From the NCBI GenBank assembly GCA_910576815.1, contig CAJTKA010000019.1, positions 6,806 through 70,805 of the forward strand: a DNA stretch of 64,000 nucleotides, read 5' to 3'. Below the pieces are notes generated by a model that saw only the letters and a list, made by a program, of their open reading frames with translations, did not search any database and was not told the origin of the DNA. Each line of letters opens with the position of its first letter. Position 1 is the stretch's first letter. Source of the stretch: an uncultured Lachnospiraceae bacterium. GTDB lineage: Bacteria; Bacillota; Clostridia; Lachnospirales; Lachnospiraceae. Below, piece after piece: positions 8,279 through 17,421 of the stretch. The position numbers and the translations under genes are program-made.

Positions 8279-8376
8279 GCGAGCCAAATTTCAAATTTGG
8301 CTCTGCGATTCCGAGTTTGTGGCTCCGACACAAACTCGCGATTGAAAAATCAGCACATCAGTGTGATTTTTCAATC
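8279..8376. repeat. Dispersed three-hairpin repeat, copy A
   Basis: Three adjacent hairpins: gagccaaattt/aaatttggctc (8281-8303), cgagtttgtg/cacaaactcg (8312-8338) and attgaaaaatca/tgatttttcaat (8341-8375). The third hairpin is identical over 35 bp to the one in copy B at 30 kb. This copy fills the gap between uvrC and hprK and would lie in the 5' leader of hprK if transcription comes from upstream. Confidence 0.75.
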
Positions 8377-8427
8377 AGTCTCCATTATCTTATTTTATCC
8401 TATTTTCCCGCCATGCGCAATAAGCGT

Positions 8428-10308
8428 CTACTCTGTGCTGCCTTCCTTTTCTTCATGAAAAAAAGCAAAAATCTGTCTGCCGATATGTTCGGGAATCTCC
8501 GGTACCTCGCAAAGCTTCTCCACCGACGCTTCCCTAATCTCGTTTATGGAGCCAAAATACCGCATCAGCGCCTTTCGTCTCGCAGGCCCCACTCCGGGGA
8601 TCTCGTCAAGCGCCGACTTTACCTGCGCCTTGGAGCGCAGCGAACGATGATACTCGATGGCAAAGCGGTGCGCCTCGTCCTGGATTCTGGTGATCAGCTT
8701 GAATCCTTCCGAGCGGGTGTCGATGGGAATTTCCACATTCTGATAATAGAGGCCCCTGGTGCGGTGATTGTCATCCTTCACCATGCCGCAGACCGGAATG
8801 TCCAGATGCAGCTCTGAGAGCACCTGCAAGGCGATATTCACTTGGCCCCTGCCGCCGTCCATCAACAGTAGATCGGGAAATTTCGTGAAACTGCCAAACG
8901 CCTGATCCATCTCCCTGCGGCTTAAGTCCTCCCGCTCCTCCATGCCATGTAAAAATCGTCTCGTCAGCACCTCTCTCATGCAGGCATAATCATCGGGACC
9001 TGAGACCGACTGGATGCGAAACTTGCGGTAATCGCTGCGCTTGGCCTTTCCTTTCTCAAAAACTACCATCGAGCCGACATTGGCAAAGCCGCTGATATTG
9101 GAAATATCAAAGGCTTCCATACGACTCACTTCTTCCAACTCTAAAAGAGCGGCAATCTCCTTCATCGCGCCGATGGTCCTGCCTTCCTCCCTGCGAATGC
9201 GCTCCTTGTCCTGACTTAAAATCAGTCTCGCATTCTGGGCCGCCAGCTCCACCAGCTTCTCCTTCGCACCCTTTTTCGGCACGCGCAGATAGACTCTGCC
9301 GCCCTTTCTGGCAGAAAGCCATTGCTCCAGGATCGGCATATCCTCGATTTCCTCCTGAAGCATCAATTCGCGCGGAATGTAAGGCGTACCCGCATAAAAC
9401 TGCTTAACAAAGTCAAGGAGGATCTGCGCCTGCGCACAGTCCTCCACATTCGTCATATAAAAGTGATCTCTGCCGATCAGCTTTCCGTCACGCACAAAAA
9501 ACACCTGCACCACGGCATCCCTCTCATCCGCCGCCAGCGCAATAATATCTTTGTCCTCCCCGTCAGAATCTGTGATCTTCTGTTTTTGCGCCACGCTCTT
9601 TACGCTGTTTAGCAGATCCCGATAGCGTGCCGCCTCCTCAAACTCCATATTTTCTGAAGCTTCTGTCATTTTCTTTTCCAATTCACGAAGGATCGGCTTA
9701 TAATTGCCGTTCAAAAAATCGAGGGCCTGTTCCACCCGCTCCCGATACGCCTCTTTGCTGATATAATCCTGACAGGGCGCGGCGCACTGTTTGATATGAT
9801 AGTTGAGACAGGGCCTCTCCAGCCCGATATCTCTCGGCAGTCTGCGGTTGCAGGTCTTTAGCTGATAGAGCTTATTCATCAGCTCAATGGTATCCTTCAC
9901 CGCTGCCGCACTGGTATAGGGCCCAAAATAACGCGACCTGTCTTTCTTCATTTCACGGGAAAACAGGATGCGCGGATACTCCTCCCCCAGGGTGACTTTG
10001 ATATAGGGGTAGGTCTTGTCATCCTTTAGCATGGTGTTATATTTCGGGCTGTATTCCTTGATGAGATTATTCTCCAGTACAAGGGCTTCCAGCTCCGAAT
10101 CCGTCACAATATACTCAAACCGCGCGATCTGCTGCACCATCCTGTCGATCTGCGGTCCGCGCCCTACGATCTTGCGAAAATAAGAGCGCACGCGATTATG
10201 AAGGTTTACCGCCTTACCTACATAAATAATGGTATCCCCTGCATCGTGCATCAAATACACACCGGGCGCATGAGGCAGTTTCTTTAATTCCTCGTCAAAG
10301 TCAAACAT
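8428..10308 (-). CDS. uvrC: UvrABC system protein C
   Basis: Nuclease subunit of nucleotide excision repair, which makes both incisions around a lesion loaded by UvrA and UvrB. 626 residues. An N-terminal GIY-YIG domain (APGVYLMHD...IIYVGKA, residues 13-35) is followed by a cysteine cluster (CNRRLPRDIGLERPCLNYHIKQCAAPC), a UVR motif near residues 200-235, the RNase H-like C-terminal nuclease domain with LLMDGGRGQ, and a helix-hairpin-helix tail (EIPGVGPARRKALMRYFG). The start at 10308 has GGGAG 7 nt upstream and overlaps the last 8 nt of ftsH, suggesting translational coupling. The 77-codon frame extension further upstream is the ftsH tail read in another frame. Confidence 0.96.
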   Translation of the reverse strand: MFDFDEELKKLPHAPGVYLMHDAGDTIIYVGKAVNLHNRVRSYFRKIVGRGPQIDRMVQQIARFEYIVTDSELEALVLENNLIKEYSPKYNTMLKDDKTYPYIKVTLGEEYPRILFSREMKKDRSRYFGPYTSAAAVKDTIELMNKLYQLKTCNRRLPRDIGLERPCLNYHIKQCAAPCQDYISKEAYRERVEQALDFLNGNYKPILRELEKKMTEASENMEFEEAARYRDLLNSVKSVAQKQKITDSDGEDKDIIALAADERDAVVQVFFVRDGKLIGRDHFYMTNVEDCAQAQILLDFVKQFYAGTPYIPRELMLQEEIEDMPILEQWLSARKGGRVYLRVPKKGAKEKLVELAAQNARLILSQDKERIRREEGRTIGAMKEIAALLELEEVSRMEAFDISNISGFANVGSMVVFEKGKAKRSDYRKFRIQSVSGPDDYACMREVLTRRFLHGMEEREDLSRREMDQAFGSFTKFPDLLLMDGGRGQVNIALQVLSELHLDIPVCGMVKDDNHRTRGLYYQNVEIPIDTRSEGFKLITRIQDEAHRFAIEYHRSLRSKAQVKSALDEIPGVGPARRKALMRYFGSINEIREASVEKLCEVPEIPEHIGRQIFAFFHEEKEGSTE

Positions 10309-12571
10309 CGCGGTTCTCCCCATCGGGGTCAGGCGCCTGAGAAAACAAACCTCTGGGAGCGGTATCCTGCTGTGGCGCGGGCTGCCATCCCTGCGTCGGC
10401 TCCTGTTGCCCCGCACCTGCCTGTGCGCCTGCGAATCCCTGCTGTGCCGTGTTTGTCTGCGCACCTGCCGGATTCTGCTGCCCTGCGCCCGGCTGCACAT
10501 CTGCGGGCTTCTGCTGTGCCGCGCCCGGCTGTGCATCAACGGGTTTCTGCTGTGCTGTATCCGCCGCCTTAGCGCTGTCCGCCTTTTCTTCTTCGCCCTC
10601 CTCGGGTTCCGGGATTCCTTTCTCCTTGCGGTAAATTTTCATAAATTCTTTACCGGTAATGGTTTCTTTCTCAATCAAATGAGCCGCCAGCTTATCCATG
10701 ATTTCGCGGTTTTCTTTCAAGAGCTTCTTTGCCTTCTTATAGCTCTCGTGAAGTACCTTCATCACTTCCGAATCAATATCGGCTGCCGTCACATCAGAGC
10801 AGGTCAGAGAGGCCCGTCCCTCCAGATACTGGCTTTCTACAGTAGCAAGCCCCATGAGGCCGAATTTTTTACTCATACCAAAGCGCGTGATCATGTTTCT
10901 GGCGATGCTCGTCGCCTGCTCGATATCGTTGGCTGCGCCCGTCGTTACGGTGTCGAAAACGATCTCCTCCGCCGCGCGCCCGCCCAAAAGGCTGACCAGC
11001 CTGTCACGAAGCTCCGCTTCGGTATCCAGATATTTCTCTTCTTCAGGCACATGCATGACATAGCCCAGCGCCCCCATCGTGCGGGGCACAATGGTAATCT
11101 TCTGCACGGGCTCTGAATTTTTCTGCAAAGCGCTGAGCAATGCGTGTCCTACCTCGTGATAAGAAACGATCTTGCGCTCCTCCTTGCTCATCACGCGGTC
11201 TTTCTTCTCTTTGCCCACAAGCACCTGTTCCACCGCGTCGAAAAGGTCTTTCTGACTCACATACTCCCTGCCCATCTTCACGGCGTTGATGGCTGCCTCA
11301 TTGATCATATTGGCAAGATCAGAGCCCACCGCTCCCGAAGTAGCGAGCGCGATCTCATTCAAATCTACTGAATCATCCATGAGCACATCCTTGGAGTGCA
11401 CCTTCAAAATCTCAACGCGCCCCTTTAAGTCAGGCTTATCCACAATGATCCGTCTGTCGAAACGTCCCGGACGCAGCAGCGCCTTATCTAAAATCTCCGG
11501 GCGGTTGGTGGCCGCCAGAATGATAATACCTTTCTTGCCGTCAAAACCGTCCATCTCGGAAAGAAGCTGATTCAGCGTCTGCTCCCGCTCCTCGTTACCG
11601 CCGCCGTATTTAGAATCACGGCTCCTGCCGATGGCATCGATCTCGTCGATAAACACGATACAGGGCGCGTTCTTCTCTGCCTCCTTGAAAAGGTCGCGCA
11701 CACGGGAGGCGCCCACGCCCACATATAATTCAATAAAATCGGAACCCGAAAGTGAAAAGAAGGGCACATGTGCCTCACCCGCCACCGCCTTTGCCAAAAG
11801 GGTCTTACCCGTTCCGGGAGGGCCCACCAAAAGCGCGCCTTTGGGAAGTCTTGCGCCAATCTTAGAATATTTGCCGGGATTATGCAGGAAATCGACCACT
11901 TCTACCAGCGACTCCTTCGCCTCATCCTCGCCCGCCACATCCTGAAACGTGATGCCCGTCTCCTTCTGCACATAGGCCTTTGCCGTGCTCTTGCCAACCC
12001 CCATCGGTCCGCCTTTACCGCCCATGCGTCGAAAGAGCAGACTGAGCAGCCCCCACATCAGGAGCACCGGGAGTATATAGTAGAGAAGCACCGTCATGAT
12101 CAGGCTGGAGCTGTCGGAAACTTCCTTTTTTATCTCTACATTATGCGCAAGCAGGCGCTCTGCCAGCTTATCATCCTCCTCCATCTTACCCGTGTAGTAA
12201 GTGGTCACACCCACACTGTAAGAATAAAAAAAAGGGACATCCTTCTGCTCCGTCATCGGATAGATCGTGATACGGTCGGAGCCCACGGATACGCTTTTCA
12301 CCTCTCCCTGCTCAACCATGCGAATAAAGTTGTTATAAGAAATTTCCTGGTTGGTCGCTCCCGTCAGCATCTTCATAAAGACACTGATACAAAGCAGTGT
12401 GATCAGCGCCGCCACCACAAGCATGATGAGACTCTGTTTTCTCGGATCTCCACCTCCGGGACCGTTCGGACCACCCGGTCCGTTTGAACCGCCGCCGTTA
12501 TTTCCCGGTCCTCCGGGTCCGCTTGACCCGCCATTATCGTATGGATTTACATTATTTGCATTATCTGCCAT
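10301..12571 (-). CDS. ftsH: ATP-dependent zinc metalloprotease FtsH
   Basis: Membrane-anchored AAA+ protease that degrades misfolded membrane and regulatory proteins. 756 residues, longer than the usual 610-660. Order: a glycine/proline/asparagine-rich cytoplasmic tail (10-42), transmembrane helix 1 (48-68), an extracytoplasmic domain, helix 2 (about 157-180), Walker A GPPGTGKT (250-257), Walker B IVFIDEID, the second-region-of-homology arginines in LRPGRFDRR, and the zinc-binding HEVGH at 472-476. After residue 650 comes an acidic stretch and then a Q/P/A/G-rich repetitive tail of about 85 residues not found in typical FtsH. Its own promoter is visible upstream, divergent from pyrG; uvrC overlaps its end. 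Confidence 0.97.
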   Translation of the reverse strand: MADNANNVNPYDNGGSSGPGGPGNNGGGSNGPGGPNGPGGGDPRKQSLIMLVVAALITLLCISVFMKMLTGATNQEISYNNFIRMVEQGEVKSVSVGSDRITIYPMTEQKDVPFFYSYSVGVTTYYTGKMEEDDKLAERLLAHNVEIKKEVSDSSSLIMTVLLYYILPVLLMWGLLSLLFRRMGGKGGPMGVGKSTAKAYVQKETGITFQDVAGEDEAKESLVEVVDFLHNPGKYSKIGARLPKGALLVGPPGTGKTLLAKAVAGEAHVPFFSLSGSDFIELYVGVGASRVRDLFKEAEKNAPCIVFIDEIDAIGRSRDSKYGGGNEEREQTLNQLLSEMDGFDGKKGIIILAATNRPEILDKALLRPGRFDRRIIVDKPDLKGRVEILKVHSKDVLMDDSVDLNEIALATSGAVGSDLANMINEAAINAVKMGREYVSQKDLFDAVEQVLVGKEKKDRVMSKEERKIVSYHEVGHALLSALQKNSEPVQKITIVPRTMGALGYVMHVPEEEKYLDTEAELRDRLVSLLGGRAAEEIVFDTVTTGAANDIEQATSIARNMITRFGMSKKFGLMGLATVESQYLEGRASLTCSDVTAADIDSEVMKVLHESYKKAKKLLKENREIMDKLAAHLIEKETITGKEFMKIYRKEKGIPEPEEGEEEKADSAKAADTAQQKPVDAQPGAAQQKPADVQPGAGQQNPAGAQTNTAQQGFAGAQAGAGQQEPTQGWQPAPQQDTAPRGLFSQAPDPDGENRDV
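10395..10560 (-). repeat. Imperfect 33-36 bp tandem repeats in the ftsH tail
   Basis: The C-terminal tail of FtsH is built from about five units of 11-12 residues, each of the form AQQKPADVQPGAG (others: QQNPAGAQTNTA, QQGFAGAQAGAG). The DNA units share ctgctg and gcgcccggctg blocks. The number of units is likely to vary between strains. Confidence 0.7.
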
Positions 12572-12657
12572 AAGGCATCCTCACTTTCTCATGTTTCGCA
12601 CAATTCGCAGTATTCCTCTTTAGCTCATACCTTTTGCGTATATACTGCATCTACTAT

Positions 12658-12686
12658 AGTATAGGGTAGGTAAAATCATAAATCAA
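12658..12686 (-). promoter_or_regulatory. Sigma-A promoter of ftsH
   Basis: Minus strand: -35 TTGATT (12686-12681), a 17-nt spacer, and -10 TATACT (12663-12658). It lies about 90 nt upstream of the ftsH start, which itself has TGAGGA before the ATG. Confidence 0.6.
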
Positions 12687-12759
12687 TGAGAAATTTGTGA
12701 ATTTGTGGACACAACTCTAAAACTATTATAAAGTTTTTCCCCCTTTTTCGTTTTTTGTG

Positions 12760-12788
12760 TAGATTTTACTCAGATTTTTTTTTATAAT
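12760..12788 (+). promoter_or_regulatory. Probable promoter of pyrG
   Basis: Perfect -10 TATAAT at 12783-12788 with a weak -35 TAGATT at 12760-12765 (17-nt spacer), 60 nt upstream of pyrG. No pyrimidine attenuator-like hairpin with a T-run was recognised between it and the start codon. Confidence 0.5.
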
Positions 12789-12848
12789 AGAGAAGTATTA
12801 TCTGAAGAACAGTGCAAAAATGACATACTCAGAAATGGAGATTACCTA

Positions 12849-14456
12849 ATGGCAGTAAAATATGTATTTGTCACAGGCGGCGTAGTATCGGGACTTGGCA
12901 AGGGCATTACCGCAGCATCGCTCGGCCGGCTCTTAAAAGCCCGCGGCTTCAAAGTGACCATGCAAAAGTTCGATCCCTACATCAACATCGACCCCGGCAC
13001 CATGAACCCGATCCAGCATGGAGAAGTCTTTGTCACCGAGGACGGCACAGAGACCGACCTGGATCTGGGTCACTATGAGCGTTTTATCGATGAAAACCTG
13101 GACAAGAACTCCAACGTAACGACAGGCAAAGTCTATTGGTCCGTGCTCCAAAAGGAGAGACGGGGCGATTACGGCGGCGGCACCGTACAGGTAATCCCTC
13201 ATATTACAAACGAAATCAAAAGCAGATTTTATCGTAATTTTACAGATCAAGAGACCCGTATCGCTATCATTGAGGTCGGCGGCACAGTAGGCGATATCGA
13301 AAGCCAGCCTTTCTTAGAGTCCATCCGTCAGTTTCAGCACGAAGTCGGCAGAGAAAATGCAATCCTGATTCATGTGACGCTGATTCCTTACTTAAGCGCC
13401 TCTCAGGAACTGAAAACCAAACCGACCCAGGCCAGCGTCAAGGATCTGCAGGGCATGGGCATCCAGCCCGACATCATCGTCTGCCGCAGCGAACATCCAC
13501 TGGATCAGGGCATCAAGGACAAGATCGCGCTGTTTTGTAACGTGCCAAACAACCGCGTCCTGCAAAATCTGGACGTGGAGCATTTGTATGAAGCACCGCT
13601 TGCCATGGAAAGAGAACATCTGGCGCAGGTAGCCTGTGAATGCCTGAAACTGGAATGTCCTGAGCCCGATCTGACCGATTGGAAAGCTATGGTGGAATCT
13701 CTGCGAACTCCCACCGATTCCGTAACAGTGGCCCTTGTGGGTAAATATACACAGCTCCACGATGCTTATATCAGTGTGGTAGAGGCTTTGAAACACGGCG
13801 GCATCTCTCACCGCTGCGTGGTGGATATTAAGTGGGTGGATTCCGAGACTGTTACCAAAGACAATGTGGATTCCCTGCTTCATGACGTGAACGGCATCCT
13901 CGTGCCCGGCGGTTTCGGTGACCGCGGCATTGAAGGGAAGATCGAGGCCATCACCTATGCGCGAGAACATAAGATCCCCTTCCTGGGGCTCTGTCTTGGC
14001 ATGCAGCTGGCCATCGTGGAATTTGCAAGAAATGTGATCGGTTACAACGATGCGCACAGCATTGAACTGGCGCCTTCTACCACCCATCCCGTGATCGCGC
14101 TGATGCCCGACCAGAACGGCGTGGAGGATATCGGCGGCACCCTGCGGCTTGGCTCTTACCCCTGCGTGTTGGACAAGTCCTCCAAAGCCTATGCGCTTTA
14201 CGGCGAGGAGACCATACACGAAAGGCACAGACACCGCTATGAAGTAAACAACGACTACCGCACTGTGCTCATCGAAAAAGGAATGAAGCTCTCCGGACTG
14301 TCCCCCGACGGACGCATCGTAGAAATGTGCGAGCTGGCGGGTCATCCTTTCTTTGTGGCAACGCAGGCGCATCCGGAATTAAAGTCAAGGCCCAACAGGC
14401 CGCACCCGCTCTTTAAGGGGTTTGTGGAAGCGGCGCTGCAATCAAAAAACAGTTGA
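12849..14456 (+). CDS. pyrG: CTP synthase
   Basis: Glutamine-dependent enzyme that aminates UTP to CTP with ATP, the last step of de novo pyrimidine nucleotide synthesis. 535 residues, normal length. The synthetase domain starts KYVFVTGGVVSGLGKGI and carries FDPYINIDPGTM, EVGGTVGDIES and the GGGTVQVIPHIT block. The C-terminal class I glutamine amidotransferase domain has the nucleophile Cys382 in GLCLGMQ, preceded by LVPGGFGDRG, with the catalytic His and Glu in QAHPELKSRP. The ATG has GGAG 8 nt upstream. It is monocistronic between its own promoter and a strong terminator. Confidence 0.98.
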   Translation: MAVKYVFVTGGVVSGLGKGITAASLGRLLKARGFKVTMQKFDPYINIDPGTMNPIQHGEVFVTEDGTETDLDLGHYERFIDENLDKNSNVTTGKVYWSVLQKERRGDYGGGTVQVIPHITNEIKSRFYRNFTDQETRIAIIEVGGTVGDIESQPFLESIRQFQHEVGRENAILIHVTLIPYLSASQELKTKPTQASVKDLQGMGIQPDIIVCRSEHPLDQGIKDKIALFCNVPNNRVLQNLDVEHLYEAPLAMEREHLAQVACECLKLECPEPDLTDWKAMVESLRTPTDSVTVALVGKYTQLHDAYISVVEALKHGGISHRCVVDIKWVDSETVTKDNVDSLLHDVNGILVPGGFGDRGIEGKIEAITYAREHKIPFLGLCLGMQLAIVEFARNVIGYNDAHSIELAPSTTHPVIALMPDQNGVEDIGGTLRLGSYPCVLDKSSKAYALYGEETIHERHRHRYEVNNDYRTVLIEKGMKLSGLSPDGRIVEMCELAGHPFFVATQAHPELKSRPNRPHPLFKGFVEAALQSKNS

Positions 14457-14463
14457 GAAAATG

Positions 14464-14516
14464 AACAAATGGCATAACAATCGCAGACGCGCTTTTGGTT
14501 ATACCATTTGTTTTTT
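14464..14516 (+). terminator. Intrinsic terminator of pyrG
   Basis: Stem aacaaatggcataac (14464-14478) with gttataccatttgtt (14498-14512), one mismatch, followed by a run of six T residues (14511-14516). Confidence 0.85.
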
Positions 14517-14547
14517 ATCCCCGTATTGCGGTACGCGCCGCGACCTC

Positions 14548-14880
14548 CTAATCGAGTTGTAACGTAATCCCTACATATAACAGATCAGGATTTTCCCCGA
14601 TCAAGTCTTTGTTCTGCTCATAGAGGCCGTTCCAGTGCATTCCGTCGCCTAACTGTTCCTCGTCGATATCCCAGAGGCAGCACAATCGCCTTAATATTTT
14701 CCCATCCTTTCGCTCCACCTATCTCGAATGTCAACCGCTGCCGCAATAAATCCCTCTGAAAGTCCCCGCTTAGCGGATCATCCACATAATCAGCCAGTGT
14801 ATCGATCCCTTCCGGTGTCTGGGCCTCATAATAGGCTGTGACACGCAGACACCGCCTTTTTCTTCCGTTTACAATTCCAT
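14548..14880 (-). pseudogene. Decayed gene ending in a LysM-like domain
   Basis: No intact gene lies here, but conceptual translation gives two joined pieces. The distal piece, ending at a TAG at 14548, reads LWDIDEEQLGDGMHWNGLYE then QNKDLIGENPDLLYVG and resembles a LysM peptidoglycan-binding module (the GDG, the N-K and the NPD-L-Y-G pattern). The proximal piece, in another frame, reads RVTAYYEAQTPEGIDTLADY then VDDPLSGDFQRDLL and is not recognised. The frames cross near 14690, so at least one frameshift has occurred, and no start codon is left. The LysM resemblance is inference from a pattern and the parent gene is unknown. Confidence 0.4.
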
Positions 14881-14979
14881 ACTAATACCGTTCCCTCTCT
14901 GATCCTTAGCAATCGATCATACGCACTTCTCTCGCGAATCTTCCGTGCCGGCGCGTCATGCGATGCGAAGCTGTTACTC

Positions 14980-17256
14980 TTACTCCAGCGCATTGAGTTT
15001 CTCCACGATCTCAAGGATATCCGCCATATTCATATCGCCGCCAAAACTGAGCGCTCCACGTAAGGGAATATACTTCGCCATAGCAGCGCTCATCTCGTTG
15101 GATATCGCCTCGTCGGCAGCGCTGCCTCCCTCTGTGGCATTGTCACCCGCAAAAATAGGAATCCGGAAAAGTTCTTTTACGATCTCCCGCGCACGCGGAT
15201 CTTTCAGCACATCGCCCATCGTCGTATCCGTCGTGTACACAAAGGGAATCTTTACCGTGGATTCGATATTGACTTCTTTAGTCAATCTAATGTCTGCAGA
15301 GGATGCGCCGACCATGATCGTAAATGCTCCCGTCTCCACATGCCAATCGTGGATCTTGACACTGTAATAAGCGAAATCCCTCTTATTTAAATGAAACGTT
15401 ACCGTCTTCTTTTCGCCCGGTGCAAGCGCCACCTTCTCAAACCCTCTCAATTCCTTAAGCGGGCGGATTACCGTGCTCTCCTTATCTGCAATATAGAGCT
15501 GCACCACTTCTTTGCCCGCCATCTTTCCGGTATTTTCAATGTCCACAGACACCTCCATGGTATCCGTATCTTTCATGGAATCTTTGTCCGTGCGCAGATT
15601 GGAGTAGGCAAAGGTCGTATAGGAAAGCCCATGTCCAAACGGGAACAGCACTTCCATTTTCTTCTTATCATAATAGCGGTATCCCACAAAAATGCCTTCG
15701 CGATATTCCACCATATCGCCCTCCCCGATATAAGAAAGGTAGGAAGGGTTATCCTCCAGCTTCAAAGGAAAGGTCTCCGGCAGTTTGGCGCTGGGATTTA
15801 CCTTGCCAAACAAAATATCGCAGACCGCACCGCCCACTGCCTGACCGCCAAGATATGCCTCCACAATGCCCTTTACCTCATTCACCCAAGGCATTTCCAC
15901 AGGAGAACCGTTGTGCAGTACCACCACCGTATTTGGCTGTACTTCCGCTATCTTGGAAATCAGCTCATTCTGACAGTCAGGCATCCGCATATGCTCTCTG
16001 TCAAATCCTTCCGACTCAAACGCATCGGGCAGCCCCGCGAAAATCACCGCCACTTTTGCCTTCTTTGCCGCCTCCACCGCTTCCATAAGGAGCTTGTCAT
16101 CCGTCTTGTCCTCCTTATCGTCAAAGCCCTGCGCATAGGTGATATTAGTCATACCTTCCACCGCATCCAGCGCCGAAGTTACCTTATGGCTGTTGATATG
16201 GGAACTGCCGCCGCCCTGATAGCGAGGTGTCTTAGCATATTTCCCGATAATAGCGATCTCATCCTGTTCGGAAAGCGGGAGCACGCCTTCATTTTTTAGT
16301 AAAACAATGGTTTCCTGCGCCACTTTGCGGGCCGTCTCATGGTCTTTATCCCGGTCAAAAACTGCGCTCTTATCCCGATTTTCTACATAACGGTAAACAA
16401 TGTTCAAGATGCGCCCCACTGCAGTGTCCAGCACTTTCTCCGGCAGTTCGCCGCTCTGCACCGCACCCACGATCAGCTTGTCATTAGAACCATTCGAGGA
16501 AGGCATCTCCAAATCCAGCCCTGCCTGTAAATCCTTTACACGGCTGTTGACTGCACCCCAGTCGCTCATCACATAACCGTCGAATCCCCACTCATCCCGC
16601 AGGATCTCCGTCAAATACTTGTGGTTTTCTGCCGCATAGGTGCCATTGATCTTATTGTAGGAACACATCACCGTCCACGGTTTTTCTTTCTTGACTGCCC
16701 CTTCAAATGCCGCCAGGTAGATTTCTCTGAGCGTCCGCTCATCGATCCTGGAGTCCGAAGACATCCTTCTGGTCTCCTGATTGTTCGCCAAAAAGTGCTT
16801 GATACTCGTCCCTACATTTTTACTCTGTATGCCATGAATCAAGGCGCCTGCGGTCTCACTCGCCACAAACGGATCCTCGGAATAATACTCAAAATTGCGC
16901 CCGCAGAGAGGAGAGCGCTTAATGTTTACGGCGGGGCCCAAGATCACGCTCACGCCCTCAGCCTGACACTCCTCACCCAGCGTCTCGCCCATCTGCCGCA
17001 TAAGTTCTCTGTTAAAGGAAGCCGCCGTTCCGCAACCCGCCGGAAAACATACAGCCTTAATACTCTCATTGACCCCCAGATGATCTGCCTCCTGATCTTG
17101 TTTGCGCAGACCGTGCGGTCCGTCCGACACCATACTTGCCGGAATCCCCAGACGCTCCACCGCCTCCGTGTGCCAGAAATCCGCTCCGGAACACAGGGAT
17201 GCCTTTTCTTCCAGTGTCATCTGTGAAATGATTTCTTTGATTTTTTCTGCTGTCAT
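14980..17256 (-). CDS. Beta-glucosidase, glycoside hydrolase family 3
   Basis: Retaining glycosidase releasing terminal beta-linked sugars, probably glucose from plant-derived oligosaccharides taken into the cell. 758 residues without a signal peptide, so cytoplasmic. Order: the GH3 N-terminal barrel with SDGPHGLR, KHFLANNQE and the nucleophile Asp232 in VMSDWGA; the GH3 C-terminal alpha/beta sandwich with IAIIGKYAKTPRYQGGGSS; and a C-terminal fibronectin III-like domain (GKEVVQLYIAD...LRGFEKVALAPGE). The start at 17256 has GGAGG 5 nt upstream; a longer frame to 17298 lacks a ribosome binding site. It stands alone. Sugar specificity (glucose or xylose) cannot be fixed by eye. Confidence 0.93.
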   Translation of the reverse strand: MTAEKIKEIISQMTLEEKASLCSGADFWHTEAVERLGIPASMVSDGPHGLRKQDQEADHLGVNESIKAVCFPAGCGTAASFNRELMRQMGETLGEECQAEGVSVILGPAVNIKRSPLCGRNFEYYSEDPFVASETAGALIHGIQSKNVGTSIKHFLANNQETRRMSSDSRIDERTLREIYLAAFEGAVKKEKPWTVMCSYNKINGTYAAENHKYLTEILRDEWGFDGYVMSDWGAVNSRVKDLQAGLDLEMPSSNGSNDKLIVGAVQSGELPEKVLDTAVGRILNIVYRYVENRDKSAVFDRDKDHETARKVAQETIVLLKNEGVLPLSEQDEIAIIGKYAKTPRYQGGGSSHINSHKVTSALDAVEGMTNITYAQGFDDKEDKTDDKLLMEAVEAAKKAKVAVIFAGLPDAFESEGFDREHMRMPDCQNELISKIAEVQPNTVVVLHNGSPVEMPWVNEVKGIVEAYLGGQAVGGAVCDILFGKVNPSAKLPETFPLKLEDNPSYLSYIGEGDMVEYREGIFVGYRYYDKKKMEVLFPFGHGLSYTTFAYSNLRTDKDSMKDTDTMEVSVDIENTGKMAGKEVVQLYIADKESTVIRPLKELRGFEKVALAPGEKKTVTFHLNKRDFAYYSVKIHDWHVETGAFTIMVGASSADIRLTKEVNIESTVKIPFVYTTDTTMGDVLKDPRAREIVKELFRIPIFAGDNATEGGSAADEAISNEMSAAMAKYIPLRGALSFGGDMNMADILEIVEKLNALE

Positions 17257-17421
17257 GCTATCCTCCATTCTGCCGTTTACTCTATCGGCCTCACACATGA
17301 TCGGGACGACTTTCGCGCCTTCTCCACCACATTAAAAACCGTCCCTCGTTATGTTCTTAGTGTAACATGACAAGGGGCGGAGTCCAATAAATTTTTTTAT
17401 AATTTCTGAACTATTCTATTT

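Noticed and set aside
10309..10539. 77-codon N-terminal extension of UvrC
   Set aside because: It is arginine- and serine-rich sequence produced by reading the ftsH repeat tail in another frame; a ribosome binding site and the GIY-YIG start fix the ATG at 10308.
13392..14372. Minus-strand 326-codon frame opposite pyrG
   Set aside because: Histidine-rich shadow of the CTP synthase gene without any family similarity.
15391..16299. Plus-strand 302-codon frame opposite the GH3 gene
   Set aside because: Shadow frame rich in His, Arg and Leu; the minus-strand gene has complete GH3 motifs.
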